Of a DNA stretch of 64,000 bases, positions 1-9,788 are shown piece after piece. A model generated the notes under the pieces. It was not told where the DNA came from. It saw only the letters and a list, made by a program, of their open reading frames with translations, and did no database searches. Location of the stretch: the NCBI RefSeq assembly GCF_937138205.1, contig NZ_CAKZOT010000103.1, forward strand, positions 1 through 64,000, in the 5' to 3' direction. The position numbers and the translations under genes were made by a program. The stretch is from an uncultured Rhodospira sp. Lineage in GTDB: Bacteria; Pseudomonadota; Alphaproteobacteria; Rhodospirillales; Rhodospirillaceae. Every line of letters starts with the position of its first letter. Positions within the stretch are counted from its first letter, which is position 1.

Positions 1-226
1 CGCCCGCTGGAGCCCGACGGCGGACGAATCCCTGGTGGTGATCCGCTTCAAGAACCCGCGCGGCATCGACTTCTCGTACCTGACGTCGATGCTCCACGAT
101 AGCTGGATGTCGCGCGCCAACTCCATCGTCATCCCCGGCGGCAAGCTGGACCTGGCGATGCAGTTGATCCTGACGCCGATGATCGAGCGTCTGGTGGACC
201 GCGCGCGGCGCGCCCGCAACGGCTGA
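1..226 (+). CDS. cbbP: phosphoribulokinase, C-terminal end (partial)
   Basis: The window opens inside this gene; the frame reads from base 2 to a TGA at 224-226, leaving about 74 residues. The tail has the C-terminal pattern of type I (bacterial) phosphoribulokinases: an ADESLVVIRF stretch, a GIDF-YL segment, then SWMSRANSIVIPGGKLDLAM followed by a hydrophobic LILTPMIERL helix. The enzyme makes ribulose 1,5-bisphosphate from ribulose 5-phosphate and ATP, the committed step of the Calvin cycle. Identity is supported by the next genes, a Rubisco activase (cbbX) and ribulose-phosphate epimerase. The start and the kinase P-loop are outside the window. Confidence 0.88.
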   Translation, partial: ARWSPTADESLVVIRFKNPRGIDFSYLTSMLHDSWMSRANSIVIPGGKLDLAMQLILTPMIERLVDRARRARNG

Positions 227-260
227 GGACCTATACGGCTCCTCTCTTTGTCGCCACCTT

Positions 261-367
261 ACGCCTGCCCCCGTGCCCCATCGGGGACAGGCGTCGGCGG
301 GCCGGCCCGTCTCTGGCACCGGACGGGCCGGGTGGGGAAGGCTCCTCCCTCCCAGCCTTCCCCACCC
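261..367. other. three consecutive strong hairpins between cbbP and cbbX
   Basis: The 227 bp between cbbP and cbbX hold three back-to-back inverted repeats. Arms are 261-273/282-294 (one internal mismatch, 8-nt loop), 302-311/322-331 (10 bp perfect, 10-nt loop) and 330-343/354-367 (14 bp perfect, 10-nt loop). None is followed by a clear T-run on the plus strand. They could pause or attenuate transcription, or stabilise processed mRNA between the two genes. The function is an inference; the pairing is read directly. Confidence 0.75.
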
Positions 368-453
368 TCCGGCCCTGCGGCATATCGTTTCCGTGGCTTT
401 GACCTGTTGGCCCGCGGGCCGGCAGCCCCATGATCTAGGCAAGAGGACACCCG

Positions 454-1377
454 ATGCAGGACGCCAGCGAAGAGACCCCCACCTCGGTCGACCTGCAGCA
501 GGAGTTCGAGAACTCCGGCGTCAAGGAGGTTCTGGAGGACCTGGACGCGACCCTCATCGGGCTGGCGCCGGTCAAGCAGCGCATCCGCGAAACCGCCGCG
601 TTGCTGTTGGTGGAACGCGCCCGCAAGCGGCTCGGCCTGGCGCACGACACGCCGACCCTGCACATGAGCTTCACCGGCAACCCGGGGACCGGTAAGACCA
701 CGGTGGCGCTGCGCATGGCCGACCTGCTGCACCGCCTGGGGTATATCCGCAAGGGGCATCTGGTGTCGGTCACCCGCGACGACCTAGTGGGCCAGTACAT
801 CGGCCACACCGCGCCGAAGACCAAGGAAATCCTCAAGAAGGCCATGGGCGGCGTGCTGTTCATCGACGAGGCGTACTATCTGTACCGCCCCGAGAACGAG
901 CGCGACTACGGCCAGGAAGCCATCGAGATCCTGTTGCAGGTGATGGAGAACCAGCGTGACGACATCGTGGTGATCCTGGCCGGCTACGGCGACCGCATGG
1001 ACAAGTTCTTTGAGAGCAACCCGGGGTTCCGCTCGCGCATCGCCCACCATATCGACTTCCCGGACTACACCGACGAAGAACTGTTCCACATCGCCGGGCT
1101 GATGCTGAAGGACCAGAACTATACCCTGACGCCGGAGGCCGAGACGGCCCTGCGCGAATACGTCGGCCTGCGCCGCACGCAGCCCCATTTCGCGAATGCG
1201 CGGTCCATCCGCAACGCGCTCGATCGCGCCCGGCTGCGCCAGGCCAACCGCCTGTTCCAGAGCGCCAGCGGGCCGCTCGACGCCGCCGCGCTGTCGGCCA
1301 TCGACGCGCCCGACATTCGCGCCAGCCGGGTGTTCCAAGGCGCGCCCGACTCCGAACCGGACCCCAACGCCAAATAA
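454..1377 (+). CDS. cbbX: CbbX, AAA+ red-type Rubisco activase
   Basis: This 307-residue AAA+ ATPase removes inhibitory sugar phosphates from red-type Rubisco by tugging on the C-terminus of the large subunit. Walker A is GNPGTGKT at residues 75-82, the pore loop YIGHT is at 115-119, and Walker B is VLFIDEA at about 134-140. The protein has the usual length of CbbX. An AAGAGGA ribosome site precedes the ATG. Its presence implies a form IC/ID Rubisco (cbbLS) elsewhere in the genome, probably just upstream of the window. It sits between cbbP and rpe, all on the same strand. Confidence 0.95.
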   Translation: MQDASEETPTSVDLQQEFENSGVKEVLEDLDATLIGLAPVKQRIRETAALLLVERARKRLGLAHDTPTLHMSFTGNPGTGKTTVALRMADLLHRLGYIRKGHLVSVTRDDLVGQYIGHTAPKTKEILKKAMGGVLFIDEAYYLYRPENERDYGQEAIEILLQVMENQRDDIVVILAGYGDRMDKFFESNPGFRSRIAHHIDFPDYTDEELFHIAGLMLKDQNYTLTPEAETALREYVGLRRTQPHFANARSIRNALDRARLRQANRLFQSASGPLDAAALSAIDAPDIRASRVFQGAPDSEPDPNAK

Positions 1378-1428
1378 GTCTTCGCGGCACCGGCCCGCGC
1401 CCCACTTCACGAGAGGGACGTCCTTGCC

Positions 1429-2127
1429 ATGACCTTTGATCGTTCGCTGAAGATCGCCCCGTCGATCCTGTCCGCCGACTTCGCCAACTTCGGCGCCGAG
1501 TGCCGGGCCATCGAGGCCCAGGGCTGCGACTGGGTGCACGTGGATGTCATGGACGGCCACTTCGTCCCCAACATCACCTTTGGTCCGGCCATGTGCAAGG
1601 CCATCCGCCCGCACGTAAGAACCGTGATGGACGTGCACCTGATGATCGCGCCGGCCGACCCGTACCTGGAGGACTTCGCCAAGGCCGGCGCCGACGTCCT
1701 GACCATCCACCCGGAGGCCGGGCCGCACCTGGACCGCTCCCTTCAGTTGATCCGTTCGTTGGGTTGCAAGGCCGGCGTGGCGCTCAATCCGGCGACGCAT
1801 GAATCGGCGATCGAACACGTGCTGGACGGGATCGACTTGGTGCTGGTGATGAGTGTGAACCCCGGCTTCGGCGGGCAGAGCTTCATTCCCAGCGCGGTGG
1901 AGAAGGTGCGCCGCGTGCGGGCGATGATCGGCGACCGGCCGATCCACATCCAGGTGGACGGCGGCATCACGCCCAAGACGGCACCGATGGTCACAGAGGC
2001 CGGCGCGGACGTGCTGGTGGCCGGCTCGGCCGTGTTCAAGGGCGGGTCGGTGGACAATCCGTCCGTCTACGGCGACAACATGCGCGCCATACGGGAAGGG
2101 GTGGCGGCGGGCGCGCGCGCGGCGTAA
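1429..2127 (+). CDS. rpe: ribulose-phosphate 3-epimerase
   Basis: The 232-residue TIM-barrel enzyme interconverts ribulose 5-phosphate and xylulose 5-phosphate. Family signatures are visible: the start [14 protein letters not shown], the metal/catalytic region [23 protein letters not shown] near the middle, and the phosphate-binding stretch VDGGI followed by [12 protein letters not shown]. It starts 51 bp after cbbX ends and is likely co-transcribed, so it probably serves as the Calvin-cycle epimerase (cbbE). A GAGAGGGA ribosome site lies upstream of the ATG. Confidence 0.95.
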   Translation: MTFDRSLKIAPSILSADFANFGAECRAIEAQGCDWVHVDVMDGHFVPNITFGPAMCKAIRPHVRTVMDVHLMIAPADPYLEDFAKAGADVLTIHPEAGPHLDRSLQLIRSLGCKAGVALNPATHESAIEHVLDGIDLVLVMSVNPGFGGQSFIPSAVEKVRRVRAMIGDRPIHIQVDGGITPKTAPMVTEAGADVLVAGSAVFKGGSVDNPSVYGDNMRAIREGVAAGARAA

Positions 2128-2225
2128 CCGCAGGGCATTTTGCACAAAACCACTGGTCAGCACCGGGCAAGGGTGGTATCGTTCCGTTTGAGCAAGAATG
2201 TTCATCACCGCAACCGTGGACCAGG

Positions 2226-3002
2226 ATGGATCCCATGCTTGTGAACGGCACCGCCCCCGACGCGTCCGCATTGGCGTCCCAGATGTCCGAGAGGGCCAGA
2301 CGCCTGCAGACATCGTTGGACAGCCACGAGAATCCGCTGATCGCGATCGTTGACGTGAACGATCCCTCCCAGGCCAAAGCCATGGAGGATGATCTCGCGT
2401 TGTCGGAAGATGCCATCGGCCGCCTTGAAGCCGCCGAACAGGAAATGCGGGAGGCGCGCAAGGAGGCCGCCCGCCAAAAGCTCGAACGCCTGAAGGCCCA
2501 ACTCCAAGCTTTGCGGATGCTGGCCGCCAACGACCCGGAGGCTGCCGCGCGCGAGGCCGCTCGGCTGGCCCGTCAGCTTGCCTCGGCGGTCCGCGAGTAT
2601 GTGAGCGCTGGCGGCGACGCCAGCGAGGCGGCCTCGGCGACCGGCGCGCCGCCCCCAAGCGTGCCCACTCCGTCGAATGATGACGGTGCCTCGGTCGAAC
2701 GGGACGCGGGGTCAGGCGCGGCCGGATCGGACCCCATCGACACGGCCGTCGCGGCGAGCAACGCCGAGGCGGCCGACCGCCGGGCGGACGCAGCGTTCGT
2801 CAACGACGCCCGCCTCGTGCGAAGCGGGCTGAAGGCGATCATTGAGGAGGCGCAGCGCCGCAAAGAGGACGATCCGCTTGCGGCCGACATCGACACCACC
2901 GCCGCCGACCGCACCCTGACCGCCGTGGACGCGATGCTGGCGGGACAGGCCGCGACACCCGACACGACCCCATTCGTTCCTAGCGTGACCCTCCTCGTGT
3001 GA
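2226..3002 (+). CDS. unrecognised alanine-rich coiled-coil protein
   Basis: I do not recognise this 258-residue protein. It has no signal peptide or membrane segment. Residues about 45-120 are a charged, Ala/Glu/Arg-rich heptad-like helix (AAEQEMREARKEAARQKLER and on), predicted coiled coil. Residues about 125-165 are a Ser/Pro/Asp-rich linker, and a second helical segment with NDARLVRSGLKAIIEEAQRR follows. ATGs at 2226 and 2235 are both possible starts. Codon use matches the neighbours and the opposite strand offers nothing better. It lies alone between the cbb block and an RND pump on the same strand. Confidence 0.7.
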   Translation: MDPMLVNGTAPDASALASQMSERARRLQTSLDSHENPLIAIVDVNDPSQAKAMEDDLALSEDAIGRLEAAEQEMREARKEAARQKLERLKAQLQALRMLAANDPEAAAREAARLARQLASAVREYVSAGGDASEAASATGAPPPSVPTPSNDDGASVERDAGSGAAGSDPIDTAVAASNAEAADRRADAAFVNDARLVRSGLKAIIEEAQRRKEDDPLAADIDTTAADRTLTAVDAMLAGQAATPDTTPFVPSVTLLV

Positions 3003-3136
3003 CACAAAGGCGGTCGGACCTGCGCCGCGCGCAACAGGGTCCGCGCCTGTCGCATGGCTCGGGAGTCGCAATTTTCCGAGTCTCTCCCTATGGTGGGCGG
3101 CCTTCCTTCCCGCGTCACGCAAGGAACCGTCAGCCC

Positions 3137-4240
3137 ATGACCCCGCGCCAATACCCGCCGGTCCCGGTATGGGTCCTGGTGGCCGTTGCCGTCCTGATCG
3201 GGTTCATGCCCGGCATCGTGATGGCCGAGCCGGACATCGCCCGCCCCGCCCGCATCGCCGAAGCCAAAGCCGCCGACGCCATGGAGGTCCACACCTTCCC
3301 CGCGCGCACCGAGGCGGTGCAGGTCGTCGACCTGTCCTTTCGCGTGCCGGGCCTGCTCCAGGACCTGCCGGTCAAGGAAGGCGAACTGGTTCCCGAGGGC
3401 GAGGTGATCGCCCGACTGGATCCGACCCAGTACGAGCGCAACGTGCGCGAGGCCGAGGTGAACCTGACGTCGGCGCGGCAGGACTTCGAGCGCAAGAGCC
3501 AGCTGGTGGCCGAGAATGCCGTCTCCCGGCAGGCCTACGACGATGCGCGCAACGCCCTCGATCTGGCCGAGGTGGCGCTGGAAAAGGCGCGGCAAGACCT
3601 AGCCTACACGACCCTGTCGGCCCCCTTCGACGCCATCGTCAGCCGCCGCCTCGTGGAATCGTTCACCAACATCCAGGCCGGCCAGCCGGTGGTCCGCCTG
3701 CAGGACGTCAGCGAGATCCGCGTCTCCGCCGACATCCCCGAATACCTGATCGCCACGCATTCCCAGGATGATCCCCTGGCCGTCGAGGCCGTGTTCCCGT
3801 TCCTCGCCGATCGCGTGTTCCCGCTGGCGTTTCGCGAGATCTCGACCGAGGCGGACGACGTCGCCCAGACCTACCGGGTCGAGTACGGAATGCCGCGCCC
3901 CGAGGATGCCGGCATCCTGCCCGGCATGACCGCGACCATGCGGGCGCGGCTGCCGCGCGCCAACACCGTCGAGGGCGCGGTCACCGTGCCGCCGGGCGCG
4001 CTGGTCCCCGCGACACCCACCGCCGAAAACGGCGACGGCGCGGACGCCGAGGACTCCTTCTTCGTCTGGGTGGTCACGAGCGACAACGGCGCGGTCAGCC
4101 GCCGCCCGGTCACGGTCGCCCGCATGACCAACGATCTGGCCTTCATCGCCGCCGGACTGAAGGCCGGCGACAAGGTGGTGACCGCCGGGGTGCATCACTT
4201 GCGCGAGGGGATGCGTGTCCGCCCCCTGGGTAAGGAGTAG
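3137..4240 (+). CDS. RND efflux periplasmic adaptor (membrane fusion protein)
   Basis: The 367-residue protein is the HlyD/AcrA-type adaptor that links an inner-membrane RND pump to the outer membrane channel. An N-terminal hydrophobic segment (about residues 10-30, ending VMAEP) is a signal peptide or anchor. It is followed by a lipoyl half-motif, a coiled-coil hairpin (EAEVNLTSARQDFERKSQLV), the second lipoyl half ending in LSAPFDAIVSRR, and a beta-barrel region. The frame is open further upstream, but the ATG at 3137 places the signal sequence at the N-terminus. The pump gene starts 9 bp downstream. No outer-membrane TolC gene accompanies the pair. Confidence 0.92.
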   Translation: MTPRQYPPVPVWVLVAVAVLIGFMPGIVMAEPDIARPARIAEAKAADAMEVHTFPARTEAVQVVDLSFRVPGLLQDLPVKEGELVPEGEVIARLDPTQYERNVREAEVNLTSARQDFERKSQLVAENAVSRQAYDDARNALDLAEVALEKARQDLAYTTLSAPFDAIVSRRLVESFTNIQAGQPVVRLQDVSEIRVSADIPEYLIATHSQDDPLAVEAVFPFLADRVFPLAFREISTEADDVAQTYRVEYGMPRPEDAGILPGMTATMRARLPRANTVEGAVTVPPGALVPATPTAENGDGADAEDSFFVWVVTSDNGAVSRRPVTVARMTNDLAFIAAGLKAGDKVVTAGVHHLREGMRVRPLGKE

Positions 4241-4249
4241 GGCGGACCC

Positions 4250-7200
4250 ATGGATGTCGCGCGCGTCTCGATCGAAAAGCCGGTCAACACCTGGCTGATC
4301 GTTCTCATCTGCCTGATCGGCGGCCTGGTCGGCCTGATGTCCGTGGGCCGCCTGGAAGACCCGGCCTTCACCATCAAGGAAGCGAAGGTCATCACCGCCT
4401 ACACCGGTGCCACCGCCGTCGAGGTCGAGGAGGAGGTCACCGAGCCCCTCGAATCCGCCATCCAGCAAATGGCCCAGCTCAAGGAAATCCGTTCGGTCTC
4501 CAAACCGGGCGTGTCCGAGATCACCGTCGAGATCCAGGACACCTACGACGGCGCCGAACTGCCGCAGGTGTGGGACGAACTGCGCCAAAAAGTGAGCGAC
4601 GCGCACGCGTCGCTGCCGGACAACGCCGGCACGCCCGCCGTGTTCGACGACTACGGCGACGTGTTCGGGTTGTTCTACGCCATGACGGCCCCCGGCTATT
4701 CGGACCTGGAGATCATCGAGATCGCCAAGTCCCTGCGGCGGGAGCTGCTGACCGTGCCCGGCGTGGCCAAGGTGGAAACCGCCGGAGAGCCGTCGCCCGA
4801 AATCCACATCGAGATCTCCCAGGACAAGCTGAAGCGCTTGGGCGTGTCGATCAGCTCGGGCATCACCCTGCTCGACGTCGAGAACGCCGTGCAGCCCACC
4901 AGCGTCGTGACCATCGGCGACGAGCGGGTGCGCATCACCATCGACGATGCCTTTGACACGGTGGACGCCGTCGAGAACCTGATGATGGGCGCGCCCGGCA
5001 GCACGGCCATGATCCGCCTGCGCGATGTCGCCGAGGTCAGCCTCGGGCGACAGGAGCGGCCCGACCTGCTGATCCGCCACAACGGCGAACCGGCGGTGAC
5101 CTTGGCCATCGCCGCCGTGGGCGACACCAACGTCGTCGAGGTCGGCAAGGCGGTGCAGGCGAAGCTGAACGCCCTGACGCCGTTCCTGCCGGTGGGCGTG
5201 GAGCTGCACACCATCTACAACCAGGCCACCGTGGTCGACGAGGCGGTCGCCGGCTTCCTGGTCAACGTGCTGGTCTCGGTGTCGATCGTGGTGGCCTCGC
5301 TGTGCGTGTTCATGGGCTGGCGCGCGGGTGTGGTGGTCGGCTGCATCCTGTTCCTGACCGTGTTCGGCACGTTGCTGTTCATGTGGTTGGGCGGGATCGA
5401 ACTGGAGCGCATTTCGCTGGGCGCGCTGATCATCGCCATGGGGATGCTGGTCGACAACGCCATCGTCGTGGCCGAGGGCATGTTGATCGGAATGCGGCGG
5501 GGCAAGAGCGCCCTGCGCGCCGCCAGCGACGTCACGCGCCAGACGCAATGGCCCCTGCTGGGCGCCACGGTGATCGGCATCATGGCGTTCTCGGGGATCG
5601 GCCTGTCACCCGACGCCACCGGCGAGTTCCTGTTCTCGCTGTTCGCCGTCATCGGCATTTCTCTGCTGCTGAGCTGGGTGCTGGCGGTGATGGTCACGCC
5701 GCTGTTCGGGTCGTACCTGTTCAAGCAGGGCAAGGCGGCGGCCGACGGCGACGCGGCCGACGATCCGTACGGGGGCCGGATGTTCGGCGCGTATCGGGGT
5801 GTGCTCCGGGCCGCCCTGCGAAATCGCTGGCTGACGGTGCTCGCGCTGGTCGGCGTGACCGCCGCGTGCGTGGTGGGGTTCGGTTCGGTCAAGCAGGGCT
5901 TTTTCCCCTACTCGGACACGCCGATGTTCTACGTCGACGTCTGGATGCCCCAGGGCACCGACATTCTGGCCGTCGAAGAGCTGATGAAAGAGGCGGAGGC
6001 GTTCGTTCTCGACCAGGAGGCCACCGAGACCGTCAGCACCTTCATCGGTCAGGGTGCGACGCGATTCATGCTGACCTATTCGCCGGAGGCCGCCAATCCG
6101 TCCTACGGCCATATGATCGTGCGCACCACCACGCGCGAGGACATCCCGGCGTTGATCGACACAATCCGGGGGCCGCTGGCCGAGCGTTTCCCCAGCGCCC
6201 AGGTGTTCACCCGGCGGCTGGTGTTCGGTCCCGGCGGCGGCGCCAAGCTGGAGGCTCGCTTCTCCGGCCCGGACGCCACCATGCTACGGACACTGGCGGC
6301 GAAAGCGGAAGCCGTCTTCCGCGCCGACGGCGGCATCATCGATATCCGCACCGACTGGCGCCAGCGCGAGAAGGTCCTGCGGCCGCAGTTCGCCGAAAGC
6401 CGCGCCCGTATCGCCGGCGTCAGCCGCAACGACCTGGCCCAGAACCTCTTGTACTTTTCCGACGGCCTGCGGATCGCCACGTTCCGCCAGGGCGATGAGT
6501 TCATTCCCATCGTCATGCGTGCCCCCGACGACGAACGCGGCGACCTGACCGCCATCGACGACCGGCTGGTCTGGAGCAACGGCCAGAGCCGCTACGTGCC
6601 CGTGGGCCAGATCCTGGACGGCGTCGCGGTCGAGACCGAGGACACCATCATCCGCCGCAAGAACCGCGTGCGCACGCTGAACGTCCAGGGCGACCCGGCC
6701 GGCGAGCAGAGCGCCGCCGAGGTCCACGCCCGCATCAAGGACGAGATCGAAAGCCTTCCCCTGCCGCCCGGATACAGCCTTGAATGGGGCGGCGAGATCG
6801 AGGACACCGCCGAGGCCCAGGGCGCCTTGATGAGTCAGGTTCCCGTCGGGTTCCTGGTGATGGTGCTGATCACCGTGTTGCTGTTCGCCACGGTTCGCGA
6901 GCCGCTCATCATCTGGCTGGTGGTGCCGATGTCGATCTGTGGCGTGACGGTGGGCTTGCTCGGCACCGGGCTGGCGTTCGACTTCATGTCGCTGCTGGGC
7001 ATCCTCAGCCTGTCGGGAATGCTGATCAAGAACGCCATCGTGCTGGTGGAGGAGATCGACCTGCAACTGGAGGAACAGTCCGACCGCTTCGCCGCGCTCG
7101 TCCAGGCCGGCGTCAGTCGATTACGGCCCGTGGTACTGGCGGCCGGCACCACCATCCTCGGCATGGTGCCGCTGGTGACCGATCCGTTCTTTGCCTCGAT

Positions 7201-7315
7201 GGCGGTGACCATCTCGGGCGGCCTGGCCTTCGCCACGGTGCTGACGCTGGTGGCCGTGCCGGTGTTCTACAGTCTGTTCTACCGCATCCGGCCAGCCAAG
7301 ACGGCCGCCGCCTGA
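4250..7315 (+). CDS. RND efflux transporter, AcrB/HAE1-like permease
   Basis: The 1021-residue protein is a full-length RND proton antiporter with the usual layout: one N-terminal membrane helix (about residues 15-32), a periplasmic porter domain, a six-helix block (about 330-540), a second porter domain and a final helix block. In helix 4 the proton-relay motif reads GMLVDNAIVVAEG with D402 followed by N403, so the second Asp of the classical AcrB pair is Asn. Helix 10 has IKNAIVLVEE with the conserved Lys. With the adaptor just upstream it forms a two-gene efflux operon; the substrate cannot be told from sequence. Confidence 0.93.
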   Translation: MDVARVSIEKPVNTWLIVLICLIGGLVGLMSVGRLEDPAFTIKEAKVITAYTGATAVEVEEEVTEPLESAIQQMAQLKEIRSVSKPGVSEITVEIQDTYDGAELPQVWDELRQKVSDAHASLPDNAGTPAVFDDYGDVFGLFYAMTAPGYSDLEIIEIAKSLRRELLTVPGVAKVETAGEPSPEIHIEISQDKLKRLGVSISSGITLLDVENAVQPTSVVTIGDERVRITIDDAFDTVDAVENLMMGAPGSTAMIRLRDVAEVSLGRQERPDLLIRHNGEPAVTLAIAAVGDTNVVEVGKAVQAKLNALTPFLPVGVELHTIYNQATVVDEAVAGFLVNVLVSVSIVVASLCVFMGWRAGVVVGCILFLTVFGTLLFMWLGGIELERISLGALIIAMGMLVDNAIVVAEGMLIGMRRGKSALRAASDVTRQTQWPLLGATVIGIMAFSGIGLSPDATGEFLFSLFAVIGISLLLSWVLAVMVTPLFGSYLFKQGKAAADGDAADDPYGGRMFGAYRGVLRAALRNRWLTVLALVGVTAACVVGFGSVKQGFFPYSDTPMFYVDVWMPQGTDILAVEELMKEAEAFVLDQEATETVSTFIGQGATRFMLTYSPEAANPSYGHMIVRTTTREDIPALIDTIRGPLAERFPSAQVFTRRLVFGPGGGAKLEARFSGPDATMLRTLAAKAEAVFRADGGIIDIRTDWRQREKVLRPQFAESRARIAGVSRNDLAQNLLYFSDGLRIATFRQGDEFIPIVMRAPDDERGDLTAIDDRLVWSNGQSRYVPVGQILDGVAVETEDTIIRRKNRVRTLNVQGDPAGEQSAAEVHARIKDEIESLPLPPGYSLEWGGEIEDTAEAQGALMSQVPVGFLVMVLITVLLFATVREPLIIWLVVPMSICGVTVGLLGTGLAFDFMSLLGILSLSGMLIKNAIVLVEEIDLQLEEQSDRFAALVQAGVSRLRPVVLAAGTTILGMVPLVTDPFFASMAVTISGGLAFATVLTLVAVPVFYSLFYRIRPAKTAAA

Positions 7316-7323
7316 TCGTCGCC

Positions 7324-7785
7324 TCAGGTGAGCGCGCCGGCCACGGCGGTCAGCGCCAGGCACAGCACCGCCCCGGTGGTCAGCGCCAAACGGAGGCCGA
7401 TCCACCACGCCGGCACCAGGGACAGGTCGCCCATGCGCTTGTCCAGCAGGAGCTGCCCCAGGAAGGCCAGCGCGAGCAGCGTGAATCCGTGCGTGCCTTG
7501 CAAAAACAGCGCCGACCAGCCGAGCAGCGGCGGCACGACACTGAAGGCGAACAGCTCGGCGGCGTGCTCGCGGTCCAGGCGATGGCTCTGCGCCGCCGCC
7601 ACGCCCCATACGATCCCGCCCAGGAAGGACAGGATCACCGCGCCGTAGGTCTGCACGGCATAGGCACCAACCCCCGCCGCTCCGCCGGTCCCGATCCACG
7701 CCAGGGCGGTCCCGGCGGCGAAGGGCAGCAGACCGGCGACCCCGAGCAGAACGACGGCGGGCGGCATGGACGAACCTGGGCGCAT
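7324..7785 (-). CDS. DUF3429 family integral membrane protein
   Basis: The 153-residue protein has four to five hydrophobic segments covering most of its length, for example PAVVLLGVAGLLPFAAGTAL and VQTYGAVILSFLGGIVWGVA. The motif YGAVILSFLGGIVWG is typical of DUF3429, a small alphaproteobacterial/gammaproteobacterial membrane family of unknown function. The start chosen is the ATG at 7785 because the frame before it has no hydrophobic or family-like sequence. It is convergent with the RND gene, with only 8 bp between stops. Confidence 0.8.
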   Translation of the reverse strand: MRPGSSMPPAVVLLGVAGLLPFAAGTALAWIGTGGAAGVGAYAVQTYGAVILSFLGGIVWGVAAAQSHRLDREHAAELFAFSVVPPLLGWSALFLQGTHGFTLLALAFLGQLLLDKRMGDLSLVPAWWIGLRLALTTGAVLCLALTAVAGALT

Positions 7786-7984
7786 GATGGGGAATCCTTG
7801 GCACACGAACATGAACGACGACCATATCACCGTACCGGACTCGCGTGGCGAGGAGAAACACCGCTGCTCAAGTGCGCGCGACACCGCGCCGACCCGCCGG
7901 ACGGCGGGTGACCCTGATCCTCTGCGATGGTAGCGTGGGCCACCTGCCCCGCTTTCGTCGACTCCGGACCCGGATGGAGCCCCC

Positions 7985-8710
7985 ATGACCGAAGAGTTGT
8001 TCCGCGCCGACTCGTACCAGCGCTCATGCGACGCCACGGTGGTTGCCGCCGCCCCCGACGGAATCCGCCTCGACCGCACGGTGTTCTATCCCATGGGCGG
8101 CGGCCAGCCGGGTGATACGGGCCGGCTATGCCTGGCCGACGGCACCACCATCGAGATCGTCGATACCCGCAAGGCCCCGGACGGCGACGCCGGGATCCTT
8201 CATGTCCCGGCCGAGGGCGCGGCCCTGCCCGCCCCCGGGGCCACCGTGACGGCGGAGATCGACTGGGACCGCCGCCACCGCCTGATGCGGATGCACACCT
8301 GCCTGCACCTGTTGAGTTCGCTGGTGGCCGGCGGCGTCACCGGCGGCAGTGTCGGCGACGGCAAGGGCCGGCTCGACTTCGACCTGCCCGAGAAGACGGT
8401 GGACAAGGACGATTTGACCGCTGCCCTGAACGACCTGATCGGGCGCGACGCGCCGGTCTCCATGCGCTGGATCACGGATGACGAGCTGGACGCCCAGCCC
8501 GAACTGGTCCGCACCATGTCGGTGCAGCCGCCACGGGGCAGCGGCCGCGTGCGGCTGATCGCCGTGGACGGCATCGACCTGCAGCCATGCGGTGGCACCC
8601 ATGTCGCGCGCACCGGCGAGATCGGCGGCATCGCCGTCACCAAGATCGAGAAGAAGGGCAAACACAACCGCCGCATCAACCTTGTGTTCACCGACCCGCC
8701 CAGCACCTGA
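7985..8710 (+). CDS. alaX: alanyl-tRNA editing protein (AlaX type)
   Basis: This 241-residue free-standing editing domain hydrolyses Ser-tRNA(Ala) or Gly-tRNA(Ala) and so guards translation fidelity. It has the AlaRS editing fold signatures: FYPMGGGQPGDTG near residue 37, the zinc motif HTCLH (HxxxH), and the C-terminal CGGTHV (CxxxH) completing the zinc site. Length fits the AlaX-M class. It is transcribed divergently from the DUF3429 gene and followed by ubiA on the same strand. Confidence 0.92.
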   Translation: MTEELFRADSYQRSCDATVVAAAPDGIRLDRTVFYPMGGGQPGDTGRLCLADGTTIEIVDTRKAPDGDAGILHVPAEGAALPAPGATVTAEIDWDRRHRLMRMHTCLHLLSSLVAGGVTGGSVGDGKGRLDFDLPEKTVDKDDLTAALNDLIGRDAPVSMRWITDDELDAQPELVRTMSVQPPRGSGRVRLIAVDGIDLQPCGGTHVARTGEIGGIAVTKIEKKGKHNRRINLVFTDPPST

Positions 8711-8827
8711 ATACCCATCGCGCACGACAGCCGACACTTGAGCCGGGCGGATCATCCCCGTAAGTTTCCGGCGGCGCGCCGGCAGGCTGGGCGCGCATCG
8801 CAGCGGCAACGGAGGGGCGAGAAAACC

Positions 8828-9772
8828 ATGGCCAAGAGCGCGGACCTGATCGGCGACATGCCCGTGAAGAGTTGGGTGGACCGGCTGGTGCCGGCGCCGT
8901 TGCTGCCCTACGCGAAACTGATCCGGCTGGACCGGCCGATCGGCTGGTGGCTGCTGATGTGGCCGTGCTGGTGGAGCACGGCGATGGCCGCCGATGCCTC
9001 CACATACTACCTGCCGGACCCGGTGCTGCTGCTGCTGTTCCTGATCGGCTCGGTTGTCATGCGCGGCGCCGGCTGCACCTATAACGACATCGTCGACAAG
9101 GATGTGGACGCCAAGGTGGCCCGCACGGCGGCGCGGCCGATCCCGTCGGGCGCCGTCTCACCGGCGCAGGCCAAGATCTTCCTGGTGATCCTGCTGCTGA
9201 TCGGGCTGGCGGTGCTGCTGTCCCTGAACTGGTTCGCCATCATCCTGGGCGTCATCTCCCTGCCGCTGGTGTTCGCCTATCCGTTCATGAAGCGCATCAC
9301 CTATTGGCCGCAGGCCTGGCTGGGCATCACCTTCACCTACGGCGCCCTGATGGGCTGGGCGGCGGTGCGCGGCGACTTGGACTGGGCGCCGATCGCCCTG
9401 TACGTCGGCTGCTGGTTCTGGACCCTGCACTACGACACCATCTACGCCCACCAGGACAAGGAGGACGACCTGCTGGTCGGCGTGAAGTCCTCGGCCCTGG
9501 CGCTGGGGCACAACACCCAGCCGGCCCTGCTGCTGTTCAGCACCGTGTTCATCGGCTTGGTGGCGGTCGCTGGGGCGCTGGCCGGGCTGAACTGGCTTTT
9601 CTTCCTGTGGCTGGTGCTGCCGTTCGGGCACCTGCTGTGGCAGGTTGTGACGGTGGACATCAACGACTCGAACGACTGCCTGACCAAGTTCAAGTCCAAC
9701 CGGTGGATGGGCGCCCTGTTGTTCGTCGCCATCATCATCGGGCGCGTGCTGGCCGGCGACGGGGGCGCGTGA
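8828..9772 (+). CDS. ubiA: 4-hydroxybenzoate polyprenyltransferase
   Basis: The 314-residue multi-span membrane enzyme attaches the polyprenyl tail to 4-hydroxybenzoate in ubiquinone synthesis. Both aspartate-rich prenyl-diphosphate/Mg2+ sites are present: NDIVDKDVDAKVARTAARP near residues 83-101 and YDTIYAHQDKEDD near 202-214, along with LDRPIGWWLLMWPCWWS at the N-terminus. A GGAGGGG ribosome site 9 bp before the ATG at 8828 decides the start. Its substrate is the same compound that the hcr module at 17031-27623 degrades. Confidence 0.95.
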   Translation: MAKSADLIGDMPVKSWVDRLVPAPLLPYAKLIRLDRPIGWWLLMWPCWWSTAMAADASTYYLPDPVLLLLFLIGSVVMRGAGCTYNDIVDKDVDAKVARTAARPIPSGAVSPAQAKIFLVILLLIGLAVLLSLNWFAIILGVISLPLVFAYPFMKRITYWPQAWLGITFTYGALMGWAAVRGDLDWAPIALYVGCWFWTLHYDTIYAHQDKEDDLLVGVKSSALALGHNTQPALLLFSTVFIGLVAVAGALAGLNWLFFLWLVLPFGHLLWQVVTVDINDSNDCLTKFKSNRWMGALLFVAIIIGRVLAGDGGA

Positions 9773-9788
9773 GCCCTTTGTCTTCCCC

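Noticed and set aside
3599-5548. 649-codon minus-strand open frame opposite the RND genes
   Set aside because: Antisense shadow with biased composition and no recognisable domain.
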